Source of the DNA: Clostridia bacterium
GTDB lineage: Bacteria; Bacillota_A; Clostridia; Oscillospirales; CAG-272
DNA length: 20,341 nucleotides
Direction: 5' to 3'
Assembly: GCA_017542695.1 (NCBI GenBank)
Contig: JAFXWT010000373.1
Coordinates: forward strand, 1 to 20,341
The translations under genes were made by a program, and so were the position numbers. Below, piece by piece: positions 1-7,734 of this stretch (position 1 is the first letter of the stretch; every line of letters begins with the position of its first letter). The notes under the pieces were generated by a model, which saw only the letters and a list, made by a program, of their open reading frames with translations, did not search any database and was not told where the DNA came from.

Positions 1-2251
<2,251 letters not shown>

Positions 2252-2268
2252 ATTGCCTTATATGTAGT

Positions 2269-2297
2269 GGCGACCATGTGTGGTCGCCCTCTTTTTT
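2269..2297 (+). terminator. Intrinsic terminator of the atp operon, built from a dispersed palindrome
   Basis: A perfect 8-bp stem GGCGACCA / TGGTCGCC with a TGTG loop is followed by CTCTTTTTT. It lies 18 nt after the atpC stop. The stem resembles the GGGCGACCATCGGTCGTCC sequence at 18891-18909, so a repeat copy may serve as terminator here. Confidence 0.85.
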
Positions 2298-2308
2298 CGC
2301 AACGCAAA

Positions 2309-2351
2309 ATAAATTAAAAAAGTCAGCCCACGGCTGACTTTTTTAATTTAT
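2309..2351. terminator. Bidirectional terminator-type hairpin
   Basis: A 20-bp inverted repeat has a GTCAGCC / GGCTGAC core, a CAC loop and flanking AAATTAAAAAA / TTTTTTAATTT arms, so it can terminate transcription in either direction. It follows the atp terminator and separates atp from the rplU promoter. Its right edge runs into the TTATAC-N4-GTATAA palindrome. Confidence 0.8.
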
Positions 2352-2363
2352 ACAAACGTATAA
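2348..2363. repeat. TTATAC-N4-GTATAA palindrome, copy 1 (perfect)
   Basis: The sequence TTATACAAACGTATAA is a perfect 6+4+6 inverted repeat directly beside the 2309-2351 hairpin and 65 nt before the rplU -35 box. Four further copies occur in other gaps of this window. Its role is unknown; as RNA it could form a small AU-rich hairpin. Confidence 0.75.
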
Positions 2364-2427
2364 TATATCTTGCATACGGAAAACGCAAAAAAATCCCGCC
2401 CCGCCTCGATAAAATCCCCGAAACCTC

Positions 2428-2456
2428 TTGACAAATCCCCCAACATATGATACAAT
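2428..2456 (+). promoter_or_regulatory. Sigma-A promoter of rplU-prp-rpmA
   Basis: A perfect -35 TTGACA (2428-2433) is separated by 17 nt from -10 TACAAT (2451-2456), with an extended -10 TG at 2448-2449. Transcription should begin near 2463, leaving an untranslated leader of about 80 nt before the rplU GTG. Confidence 0.9.
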
Positions 2457-2462
2457 AAACTG

Positions 2463-2541
2463 CCGCATAATTTTGGGGCTTTTGAAAACGCGCTCCGCGC
2501 TGCCTCATTTAGCGAGTCATAATGAAAGAGAGGTGCTTTTC
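2463..2541 (+). promoter_or_regulatory. Possible L21 leader (autoregulatory 5' UTR)
   Basis: The rplU leader holds a small GCGC-TCC-GCGC hairpin and a TGCCTC segment (about 2502-2507) that can pair, with G-U wobbles, to GAGGTG at 2530-2535, covering the rplU ribosome binding site. Many Bacillota carry a structured L21 leader upstream of rplU. The position fits that, but I cannot confirm the consensus fold by eye. Confidence 0.35.
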
Positions 2542-2850
2542 GTGTACGCAGTAATAGTAACAGGCGGAAAGCAGTACAAAGTTCAGGAAGGCGACGTTAT
2601 CTTCGTTGAGAAGCTCGACGCCGAAGAAGGCAAATCCGTTAAATTTGACACTGTTCTCGCCGTTTCGGGAGAAACATTCGTAGCAGGAACGCCGACAGTA
2701 GAAGGCGCTTACGTTACGGCAAACGTACTTAAGAACGGTAAATCCAAGAAGATCTACGTTATGAAGTACAAATCCAAGAAAAACGAAAAGAAGAAGCTCG
2801 GTCACAGACAGCCCTATACAAAGGTTCAGATCGAGAAGATCTTCGCTTGA
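2542..2850 (+). CDS. rplU: 50S ribosomal protein L21
   Basis: L21 binds 23S rRNA in the large ribosomal subunit. The 102-residue protein begins [18 protein letters not shown] and has the family features [23 protein letters not shown] and the basic C-terminal stretch [19 protein letters not shown]. Length matches the usual ~103 residues. The start is GTG at 2542, preceded by AGAGAGG about 8 nt upstream; the longer open frame upstream runs through the promoter and is not coding. First gene of the classic rplU-prp-rpmA operon. Identification is certain. Confidence 0.98.
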   Translation: MYAVIVTGGKQYKVQEGDVIFVEKLDAEEGKSVKFDTVLAVSGETFVAGTPTVEGAYVTANVLKNGKSKKIYVMKYKSKKNEKKKLGHRQPYTKVQIEKIFA

Positions 2851-2866
2851 TCGGCAGTGATCTGAA

Positions 2867-3232
2867 ATGACAAAAGTCATATTTTACAAAGACGGAGACA
2901 ACTATTACGGTTTCCACGAGGTAGGTCACGCGGGATTTGACGACGCGGGCAAGGATATCGTCTGCGCGGCGCTCTCGGCGATGACGATGCTCATTATCAA
3001 CACCATCGAGGTTGTGTGGGCGTCCGACGTGAAATACGAGATCGACGACGAAACGACGGATATCACCGTCACGGCCAAGGAAGCGATCCCCGATTACGCC
3101 GAAACAAACGAAAAGCAGTTTGCCATTTCGGGACTGTTTTACAGCTACTATCTCCAACTTAACGATATGATGGAAGATTACTACGACTATCTCGACGTTG
3201 ACGTCGAGGAAAAACCGTACGGCTCGGACTGA
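2867..3232 (+). CDS. prp: Ribosomal-processing cysteine protease Prp (YsxB family)
   Basis: Prp cleaves the N-terminal extension of ribosomal protein L27, a step essential in Staphylococcus aureus. This 121-residue protein shows the catalytic pair in [20 protein letters not shown]: His21 after the conserved Gly20, and Cys33 twelve residues later, the spacing known for the family (His22/Cys34 in S. aureus). The C-terminal third is acidic and Tyr-rich. It sits between rplU and rpmA, as is standard in Bacillota, and its substrate rpmA carries the matching extension. The ATG at 2867 lies 16 nt after the rplU stop and has only a weak ribosome binding site, so low-level translation or coupling to rplU is likely. 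Confidence 0.93.
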   Translation: MTKVIFYKDGDNYYGFHEVGHAGFDDAGKDIVCAALSAMTMLIINTIEVVWASDVKYEIDDETTDITVTAKEAIPDYAETNEKQFAISGLFYSYYLQLNDMMEDYYDYLDVDVEEKPYGSD

Positions 3233-3263
3233 AAGTCGAATAACTAAAACGGAGGAACACACA

Positions 3264-3545
3264 ATGTTAAAGATCAGCTTGCAGTTTTTTGCACATAAAA
3301 AAGGTGTCGGCTCGACAAAGAACGGCCGCGACAGTAACGCTCAGAGACTCGGTGTAAAGAAATCCGACGGCGCGTCTGTTCTTGCAGGCAATATCATCAT
3401 AAGACAGAGAGGCACGAACGTCCGCCCCGGCAATAACGTGGGCCGTGGCAGCGACGACACGCTTTATGCTCTTATCAACGGCGTTGTTAAATTCGAGCGC
3501 GTTTCCGGCAACAAAAAGCAGGTAAGCGTTTACGCCGCAGAATAA
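3264..3545 (+). CDS. rpmA: 50S ribosomal protein L27 with cleavable N-terminal extension
   Basis: L27 reaches the peptidyl transferase centre. The 93-residue precursor begins [20 protein letters not shown]. The LQFF-AHKKG segment is the Prp cleavage site: cutting after Phe9 would leave a mature N-terminus AHKKG like that of E. coli L27. The rest is typical: [34 protein letters not shown] and VKFERV. The ATG at 3264 is preceded by GGAGG at 3251-3255, a good spacing; the upstream in-frame extension overlaps prp and is not used. A terminator follows 19 nt after the stop. obgE, often the next gene in this operon, is absent here. Confidence 0.98.
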   Translation: MLKISLQFFAHKKGVGSTKNGRDSNAQRLGVKKSDGASVLAGNIIIRQRGTNVRPGNNVGRGSDDTLYALINGVVKFERVSGNKKQVSVYAAE

Positions 3546-3564
3546 CTCTTTTACAAACAAAAAG

Positions 3565-3592
3565 ATCCGACGGGAAACCGTCGGATTTTTTT
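3565..3592 (+). terminator. Intrinsic terminator of rplU-prp-rpmA
   Basis: A 9-bp stem ATCCGACGG / CCGTCGGAT with a GAAA tetraloop is followed by a run of T residues. Confidence 0.93.
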
Positions 3593-3609
3593 ACTATTAA
3601 ATTTCTGTT

Positions 3610-3981
3610 TTAATCATTTGTTTCCTGCCGCGACCAATCGGAAATATCGGGAATAGTGACCTTCGCGTCGCCGTATGTGAACGTCAGCGTGATGACAGAT
3701 GTCTTTGCTCCGTTCGTGTACTCAATGTATTCTGATGTGCCGTCAATATTTTCCACAAAGATAACCGATTCGTCGCTTTTGACTGTGACGATCTGATTTT
3801 TTTCTTCTGCCGTTCCCTTAAAGAAAATGTTGTAAAGCTCGATCGCGCTTTCCATGTTGTCTGCGCTGTATTCCCATGTTTCCGTGCCACCGAGCTCGAA
3901 ATCGCACGATGTAAGCGCGAATACCGACGCCATGCAAGCAACCGCAAGAAGTGTTGCAATTAAAGTTTTCGTTGTTTTTAT
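3610..3981 (-). CDS. Small lipoprotein of unknown function, apparent AUA start
   Basis: I do not recognise this family. Read from an ATA codon at 3981-3979 the product has 123 residues and an ideal lipoprotein signal: Lys-rich n-region (KTTK), hydrophobic core (TLIATLLAVACMASVFA) and lipobox LTSC with Cys26. The mature part is an acidic, Thr-rich, beta-type domain of about 98 residues with no clear motif. The first ATG in frame (3933) would leave only nine residues before the lipobox Cys and no positive charge, so it makes a poor signal peptide. A GAAGGG ribosome binding site sits 5 nt before the ATA. A TGA stop lies four codons upstream of the ATA and no ATG, GTG or TTG falls between. Probably membrane-anchored outside the cell. 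No promoter was convincing. Confidence 0.7.
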   Translation of the reverse strand: MKTTKTLIATLLAVACMASVFALTSCDFELGGTETWEYSADNMESAIELYNIFFKGTAEEKNQIVTVKSDESVIFVENIDGTSEYIEYTNGAKTSVITLTFTYGDAKVTIPDISDWSRQETND

Positions 3982-3986
3982 GTGCG

Positions 3987-3992
3987 CCCTTC
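3987..3992 (-). promoter_or_regulatory. Ribosome binding site supporting an ATA start
   Basis: On the minus strand GAAGGG is followed by five bases (CGCAC) and then ATA. This spacing is optimal for initiation at the ATA and far too long (about 50 nt) for the downstream ATG at 3933. Confidence 0.55.
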
Positions 3993-4013
3993 AAAATGAA
4001 TTTTATTCAAAAC

Positions 4014-4055
4014 AAAAAGTCATTCCCCGGACGGAGCACCGCCATAGGATGACTT
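4014..4055 (-). terminator. Intrinsic terminator of the SGNH-RCC1 operon
   Basis: On the minus strand AAGTCATCC pairs with GGAATGACTT (one bulge), enclosing a smaller GGCGG / CCGTCC helix, and ends in TTTTT. It starts 17 nt after the stop of the RCC1-repeat gene. Confidence 0.8.
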
Positions 4056-4071
4056 AATGTATCAATTCACA

Positions 4072-5589
4072 TTATTGTTTCGGAAGTCTCACGCCGTTCC
4101 ATTCCGCGACGTTGCACTGACCGTGAGTGTTATCGCCCGCGGCGACGACGTGACCGTTCGCCATAAGTCCGAGCGTGTGATTTCGTCCGGCAGAGATGGA
4201 GACGATGTTTTTCCATTCAAACACGTCGCACTGGCCGTAGCCGTTATATCCCGTTGCAACGCACGTTCCGTCGGAAAGAAGAGCGACAGTGTGGTAGTTG
4301 CCTGCGGCGATCGCTCTGACTCTCGTCCAGCGGCTGACGTCGCACTGATTATTCGCGTCGTTGCCGACCGCGACGCACGTCCCGTCATTTTTAAGCCCTA
4401 CTGTGTGGAATCCGCCCGCGGCGACAGCTGAAATGCTGCCCCATTTGATTGCGCCCCACTGACCGTCCGTATTCGCACCGACGGCAACGATCGTTCCGTC
4501 AACTTTAAGGCCGACCGTATAATTGTTGCCCGCGACTATCGAAACGATGTCCGTCCAGTCGAAAACATTGCACTGACCGTATGTGTTGTCGCCCGTTGCT
4601 ACGCACGTTCCGTTTTCGAGAAGACCGACCGTGTGACCGACGCCCGTCGCTATCTGGCAGACTCCCGACCAATCGGAGACGTTGCACTGACCGTAGCCGT
4701 TATATCCCGTTGCGATGCACGTTCCATTCGATTTAAGACCGACTGTGTGATGATTGCCTGCGGAAACAGAGATCATGCCGCCCCAGTTTGATACATTGCA
4801 CTGACCGTATGTAGTGTAGCCGATCGCGGAGCATCGTCCGCTCGAAAATACGACAGCCGAGTGAAGACCGCCCGCAGAGATCGTCGACGTGGTGCTCCTG
4901 AGCGCCTTTATCACTGCTCCGACGCGCCTGTTTATCGCAAATGTGTCGATACCCGTTGTGTTGAGGAAGGTAGACGACGAAACTGTCGGCTGCGAGCCCG
5001 ACTGCCTGAAAGCGTCTTTGAGCGTTGACGACGGTTCGACCGAGATCGCGTCTGTCGTGTCGCTTCTGCGGGGCGGCTCGTATGCGCGGCGCGACGCGCT
5101 TTGCTGCGATGTTATACCGGATTGAGTCGTCTGACCTTTCGGTCCGTCCTCGATCGTTTTCGGGTCGAGCGAGCGCGTAAAATCGTCGGACGGCGAGTTG
5201 GCCGAGCCCGTGTTCTGCGGCTTGATCTGCGTTACGGGCGGCATCGTCTGCCGCATTGCCGTCTGCGGGAATTTCTGTATCTTTATTCTGCCGGAGGGCG
5301 AGAATTTGTCCGCGGGCGTTTCGCCGCCCTGACGCGAAAGCTTCGCCATCTTATCGGAAAGGATCTGCGTCTTTTCTCTCTGCTCCGCGATGTCGCTGAC
5401 GAGCGAGCCGACAGCAGAGAGGGGAAGAATGAGCAGCACGCATCCTATGGCGAGGAATATCCATGCGATCAGAACGGCGTAGTTCTGATTGCCGAGATTT
5501 GAAAACGCCATGATAAGACAGCTAAGCGCGCCGATTATCCCTATGAATATCGCGAGAATTTTGATTTTTTTGCCCAGATCCTTTGACAT
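4072..5589 (-). CDS. Membrane-anchored RCC1-like seven-repeat beta-propeller protein
   Basis: The 505-residue protein has three parts. Residues ~8-60 hold two membrane helices (KILAIFIGIIGALSCLIMAF and a second around 37-60). A short charged coiled-coil-like stretch (IAEQREKTQILSDKMAKL) and a long Ser/Thr/Pro/Gln-rich linker run to ~230. Residues 234-499 are exactly seven RCC1-type repeats of 38 residues each, consensus I-x-AG-x-HTVGL-x-x-GTCVATG-x-N-x-YGQCNV-x-x-W. Seven blades would close one propeller. Repeat 4 departs most, with GQWGAIKW in place of GQCNVSxW. Such repeats usually bind proteins; no catalytic motif is visible. The start ATG 5589 has an AAAGGA ribosome binding site; 22 nt separate it from the upstream SGNH gene, so the two form an operon. 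Function unknown. Confidence 0.88.
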   Translation of the reverse strand: MSKDLGKKIKILAIFIGIIGALSCLIMAFSNLGNQNYAVLIAWIFLAIGCVLLILPLSAVGSLVSDIAEQREKTQILSDKMAKLSRQGGETPADKFSPSGRIKIQKFPQTAMRQTMPPVTQIKPQNTGSANSPSDDFTRSLDPKTIEDGPKGQTTQSGITSQQSASRRAYEPPRRSDTTDAISVEPSSTLKDAFRQSGSQPTVSSSTFLNTTGIDTFAINRRVGAVIKALRSTTSTISAGGLHSAVVFSSGRCSAIGYTTYGQCNVSNWGGMISVSAGNHHTVGLKSNGTCIATGYNGYGQCNVSDWSGVCQIATGVGHTVGLLENGTCVATGDNTYGQCNVFDWTDIVSIVAGNNYTVGLKVDGTIVAVGANTDGQWGAIKWGSISAVAAGGFHTVGLKNDGTCVAVGNDANNQCDVSRWTRVRAIAAGNYHTVALLSDGTCVATGYNGYGQCDVFEWKNIVSISAGRNHTLGLMANGHVVAAGDNTHGQCNVAEWNGVRLPKQ

Positions 5590-5611
5590 TTTTTCGTTCC
5601 TTTCAATAAAT

Positions 5612-6298
5612 TTATGAGTTATATACGTCCTTGTGCATCTCAAGATATGTTTCGATGTTGTTCAGTATCACCCTGTACGCCGCCGCCGTCAAATGCAGAT
5701 ATTCGTCGTTCTGAAATTCGGGGCGCAGGTATCCGTTGTCTCCGACGAGAAGCGAGTGCGCGTCGATAAACGGCACGTTTTCATCAAAGCAAACGTCCTT
5801 TATCCATGAATTTGCCTCGACGACCGCCTGCCGCGTCAGCTTTTTGTAGTATTTTACCGATTTGTCCGAAAGTGGATAGATCGATTGAACGATGATCTTC
5901 GTTTCGGGTGACGCTATCCTCACTCCGTCGAGCATTTTTCGGTAGATCGACTTGAAGCGGCTTTCTTTCAAAAAGCCGGCCCCGCCGGACGCGCCGACGG
6001 TGATGACGAGTATCTTCGGACGGTATCGCGCCGCCGCCTCAGCAAGCGACATCATTTCGCTGCCGATCTTGACCGATTTGTCGCTGACCGACGTAAAGAG
6101 CATCGTGCTTCCCTCGCCGGACCAAACGCGCTCGCGCGGTATTCCTCCGCGCACGCACAGGTGCGCTGTTGTCGAGTCGCCGAAGAAAACTACGTTGTCA
6201 ATGAGACAGCGGCTCTCGGCCGCTTTGAAGTCGCCCGACGGCAGGATCACCGCCGTCGCCGCGCACAAAGCCGATAAAAAAATCTTTATAATTTTCAT
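5612..6298 (-). CDS. Secreted SGNH/GDSL-hydrolase-like protein with altered catalytic blocks
   Basis: The 228-residue protein has a signal peptide (MKIIKIFLSALCAATAVILP) and an SGNH fold. Block I is FFGDSTTAHL with nucleophile Ser42, and a Gly (block II region, WSGEG) follows. SGNH enzymes hydrolyse esters or remove acetyl groups, often from cell-wall sugars. The other blocks deviate. The block III GxN motif reads VGASGG, so the oxyanion-hole Asn is a Ser. The final DxxH motif reads NDEYLH, giving Glu199 or a shifted Asp198 before His202. The protein may be a divergent hydrolase or a binding protein. First gene of an operon with the RCC1-repeat gene. A strong promoter with palindromes lies at 6353-6434. 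Confidence 0.82.
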   Translation of the reverse strand: MKIIKIFLSALCAATAVILPSGDFKAAESRCLIDNVVFFGDSTTAHLCVRGGIPRERVWSGEGSTMLFTSVSDKSVKIGSEMMSLAEAAARYRPKILVITVGASGGAGFLKESRFKSIYRKMLDGVRIASPETKIIVQSIYPLSDKSVKYYKKLTRQAVVEANSWIKDVCFDENVPFIDAHSLLVGDNGYLRPEFQNDEYLHLTAAAYRVILNNIETYLEMHKDVYNS

Positions 6299-6352
6299 TT
6301 TCGCCTCGGAAAAGTTTTTGTAATATCTTCTCCGAAAAAGCGAAGTATATTC

Positions 6353-6368
6353 TTATACATCCGTATAA
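6353..6368. repeat. TTATAC-N4-GTATAA palindrome, copy 2 (perfect)
   Basis: TTATACATCCGTATAA is a perfect inverted repeat in the 5' UTR of the SGNH gene, about 40 nt inside the predicted transcript. Confidence 0.75.
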
Positions 6369-6393
6369 AACATACAAAACAGCATATTAATTT

Positions 6394-6409
6394 GTATACA
6401 TCTGTATTA
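6394..6409. repeat. TTATAC-N4-GTATAA-like palindrome, copy 3 (two mismatches), over a -10 box
   Basis: GTATACATCTGTATTA matches the motif at 10 of 12 fixed positions. It overlaps the -10 box (6406-6411) and transcription start of the SGNH promoter, where an operator would be expected. Confidence 0.6.
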
Positions 6410-6434
6410 TATCAAACAAAAATAGATTTGGCAA
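6406..6434 (-). promoter_or_regulatory. Sigma-A promoter of the SGNH-RCC1 operon
   Basis: On the minus strand -35 TTGCCA (6434-6429) and a perfect -10 TATAAT (6411-6406) are 17 nt apart. The leader is about 100 nt and contains two TTATAC-type palindromes, suggesting repression. Confidence 0.85.
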
Positions 6435-6484
6435 GGGTTTTCGGCAAGTTTTTTATAAAAAATCGAAATTTATTTTTGATAAAG

Positions 6485-6508
6485 AAAAAAGCGCCTTTGG
6501 CGCTTTTT
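6485..6508. terminator. Intrinsic terminator downstream of the XRE regulator gene
   Basis: AAAAAAGCGCC-TTT-GGCGCTTTTT is symmetric and can work on both strands. It lies about 110 nt after the minus-strand XRE stop and shields the SGNH promoter. Between it and 6620 I see only AT-rich sequence without a feature. Confidence 0.8.
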
Positions 6509-6620
6509 CATGGGCTGAAAATGCGGTATCGACAAATGAAAAAACATTAGAGAATATGATAAGCGGGCGCAAATATTTTTTATTAGTTTTATTTTTCTCC
6601 GAATGTCTGACTGTTACGGA

Positions 6621-7301
6621 TCATTTATTGACAGTGTTGTCTTTTGGATGTCTTTTGTTTGAATTTAATTTGTTTTTGTCAAACGCATTTGCAATGATGT
6701 AAAAAACGGGTATCGTTATAAAAATCACCCACGTCGGATGCCACACGCCTGCAATCGAACCGACTGCACAAAAAATTGCTGTCGCAAGGCAAGGATAATT
6801 GAAAATCGCAATCCTTTTCGTCTGAATCATAGTGCCGATCGAACCAACGACGGGGATCAATATGAAAAGAAACCAATATCCCGACCAACCTTTGCCTCCG
6901 GGCAGGAAAAAGCCCAATAACAAGTAAGCTATTGTGACGATTATCGTAAACGCGGGATATAGAATATTGAAATAATTCACTCTATCGTCGTCATCGTTTT
7001 TTTCGTCGCTTGATTCACTTTTTTCGCTGTTGTTTTCGATCTCTTCCTGAACCGACTGCTCCTCGATCGACTTTTCTTCGTCTTTTTCGTTTTTTTGAGA
7101 CTCGCCGAATAACAGTTCGTCAAGAGTCACGCCGTATATTTTCGCAAGTTCGATGAGGTTATCCGTGTCGGGCGCGGACTCGGCGCGCTCCCATTTGGAT
7201 ATCGCCTGCCTTGATACGCCGAGCTTTTCGGCAAGTTCCTCCTGCGATAATCCGCGCGATCTGCGAAGCTCCGCAAGTCTGTCTGCTGTTTTGATGTTCA
7301 T
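6621..7301 (-). CDS. XRE-family regulator with C-terminal membrane domain
   Basis: The 226-residue protein has an N-terminal helix-turn-helix of the XRE/HTH_3 type (residues ~6-62: DRLAELRRSRGLSQEELAEK, LGVSRQAISKWERAESAPD, LIELAKIYGVTLDELLFG). A very acidic Glu/Ser/Asp linker (~67-106) follows. The C-terminus has about four membrane helices (~113-133, 142-158, 166-186, 190-207). It should bind DNA while anchored in the membrane, perhaps relaying an envelope signal. The ATG at 7301 is chosen because CAGGAGGTGAAAAT precedes it directly; the longer frame from 7346 lacks such a site. It has its own promoter at 7425-7453 with a ~117-nt leader. The target is unknown; the nearby TTATAC palindromes are candidates. 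Confidence 0.9.
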   Translation of the reverse strand: MNIKTADRLAELRRSRGLSQEELAEKLGVSRQAISKWERAESAPDTDNLIELAKIYGVTLDELLFGESQKNEKDEEKSIEEQSVQEEIENNSEKSESSDEKNDDDDRVNYFNILYPAFTIIVTIAYLLLGFFLPGGKGWSGYWFLFILIPVVGSIGTMIQTKRIAIFNYPCLATAIFCAVGSIAGVWHPTWVIFITIPVFYIIANAFDKNKLNSNKRHPKDNTVNK

Positions 7302-7424
7302 ATTTTCACCTCCTGCTGTTTGTGATTGCATTTTACCATGCCACACTCTCGTTTTCCACCGATTTTGCTTTACAAAGGGGGAAACTATAGGTTGCGCAGC
7401 GAAAAATCACGCTGTTTTTTATTG

Positions 7425-7453
7425 ATTTTATCAGATTTTTTGTGATTTTGCAA
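7425..7453 (-). promoter_or_regulatory. Sigma-A promoter of the XRE regulator gene
   Basis: On the minus strand -35 TTGCAA (7453-7448) and -10 TAAAAT (7430-7425) are 17 nt apart. Just downstream, CAGCG-N8-CGCTG (7399-7416) is an inverted repeat that could be an operator or leader hairpin. Confidence 0.78.
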
Positions 7454-7467
7454 GTATAATAGAAAAA

Positions 7468-7500
7468 AATACTCACACCGCAAAAGCGGCGTGAGTATTT
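7468..7500 (-). terminator. Intrinsic terminator of tRNA-Arg
   Basis: On the minus strand AAATACTCACGCCGC pairs with GCGGTGTGAGTATTT around a TTTT loop and is followed by T residues. It begins one base after the encoded CCA end of the tRNA. Confidence 0.9.
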
Positions 7501-7501
7501 T

Positions 7502-7577
7502 TGGCGCGCCTGGGGGGATTCGAACCCTCGACCTACCGGTTCGTAGCCGGGCACTCTATCCACTGAGCTACAAGCGC
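7502..7577 (-). tRNA. tRNA-Arg (anticodon ACG), CCA encoded
   Basis: The 76-nt gene folds as a cloverleaf: acceptor GCGCTTG / CAGGCGC, D arm GCTC / GAGT, anticodon loop CTACGAA with ACG at 7544-7542, T loop TTCGAAT, discriminator G and encoded CCA. A34 would be deaminated to inosine to read CGN codons. Two internal mismatches are visible, C27-U43 in the anticodon stem and A50-C64 in the T stem. The promoter and terminator fit closely, so it is a single-gene transcript. Confidence 0.95.
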
Positions 7578-7596
7578 ATTTTTTTCGTGCTTGATT

Positions 7597-7625
7597 ATTG
7601 TATCACAATCGCTCCGAATTGTCAA
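7597..7625 (-). promoter_or_regulatory. Sigma-A promoter of tRNA-Arg
   Basis: On the minus strand a perfect -35 TTGACA (7625-7620), 17 nt, then -10 TACAAT (7602-7597) with a TG extension. It lies about 20 nt before the tRNA. Confidence 0.9.
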
Positions 7626-7677
7626 CAGTAATAATGAAAAAATATTATTATCTTTTGCCGTTATGCGATGATCAACA

Positions 7678-7711
7678 AAAACCGTCCGTATCTTTCGACA
7701 CGGACGGTTTT
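7678..7711 (-). terminator. Intrinsic terminator of the GGDEF-EAL gene
   Basis: AAAACCGTCCGT and ACGGACGGTTTT form a 12-bp stem around a 10-nt loop, 24 nt after the minus-strand stop at 7735. Confidence 0.85.
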
Positions 7712-7734
7712 CATTTTTCGGTTTGCGTTTTTTA

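Noticed and set aside
2323..2508. 61-residue minus-strand frame between atpC and rplU
   Set aside because: Overlaps a terminator hairpin, a palindrome and the rplU promoter.
4093..4890. Regular 114-bp periodicity that might suggest a DNA repeat array or CRISPR
   Set aside because: The period equals 38 codons and corresponds to RCC1 protein repeats that have diverged in sequence; there are no identical repeats with unique spacers.
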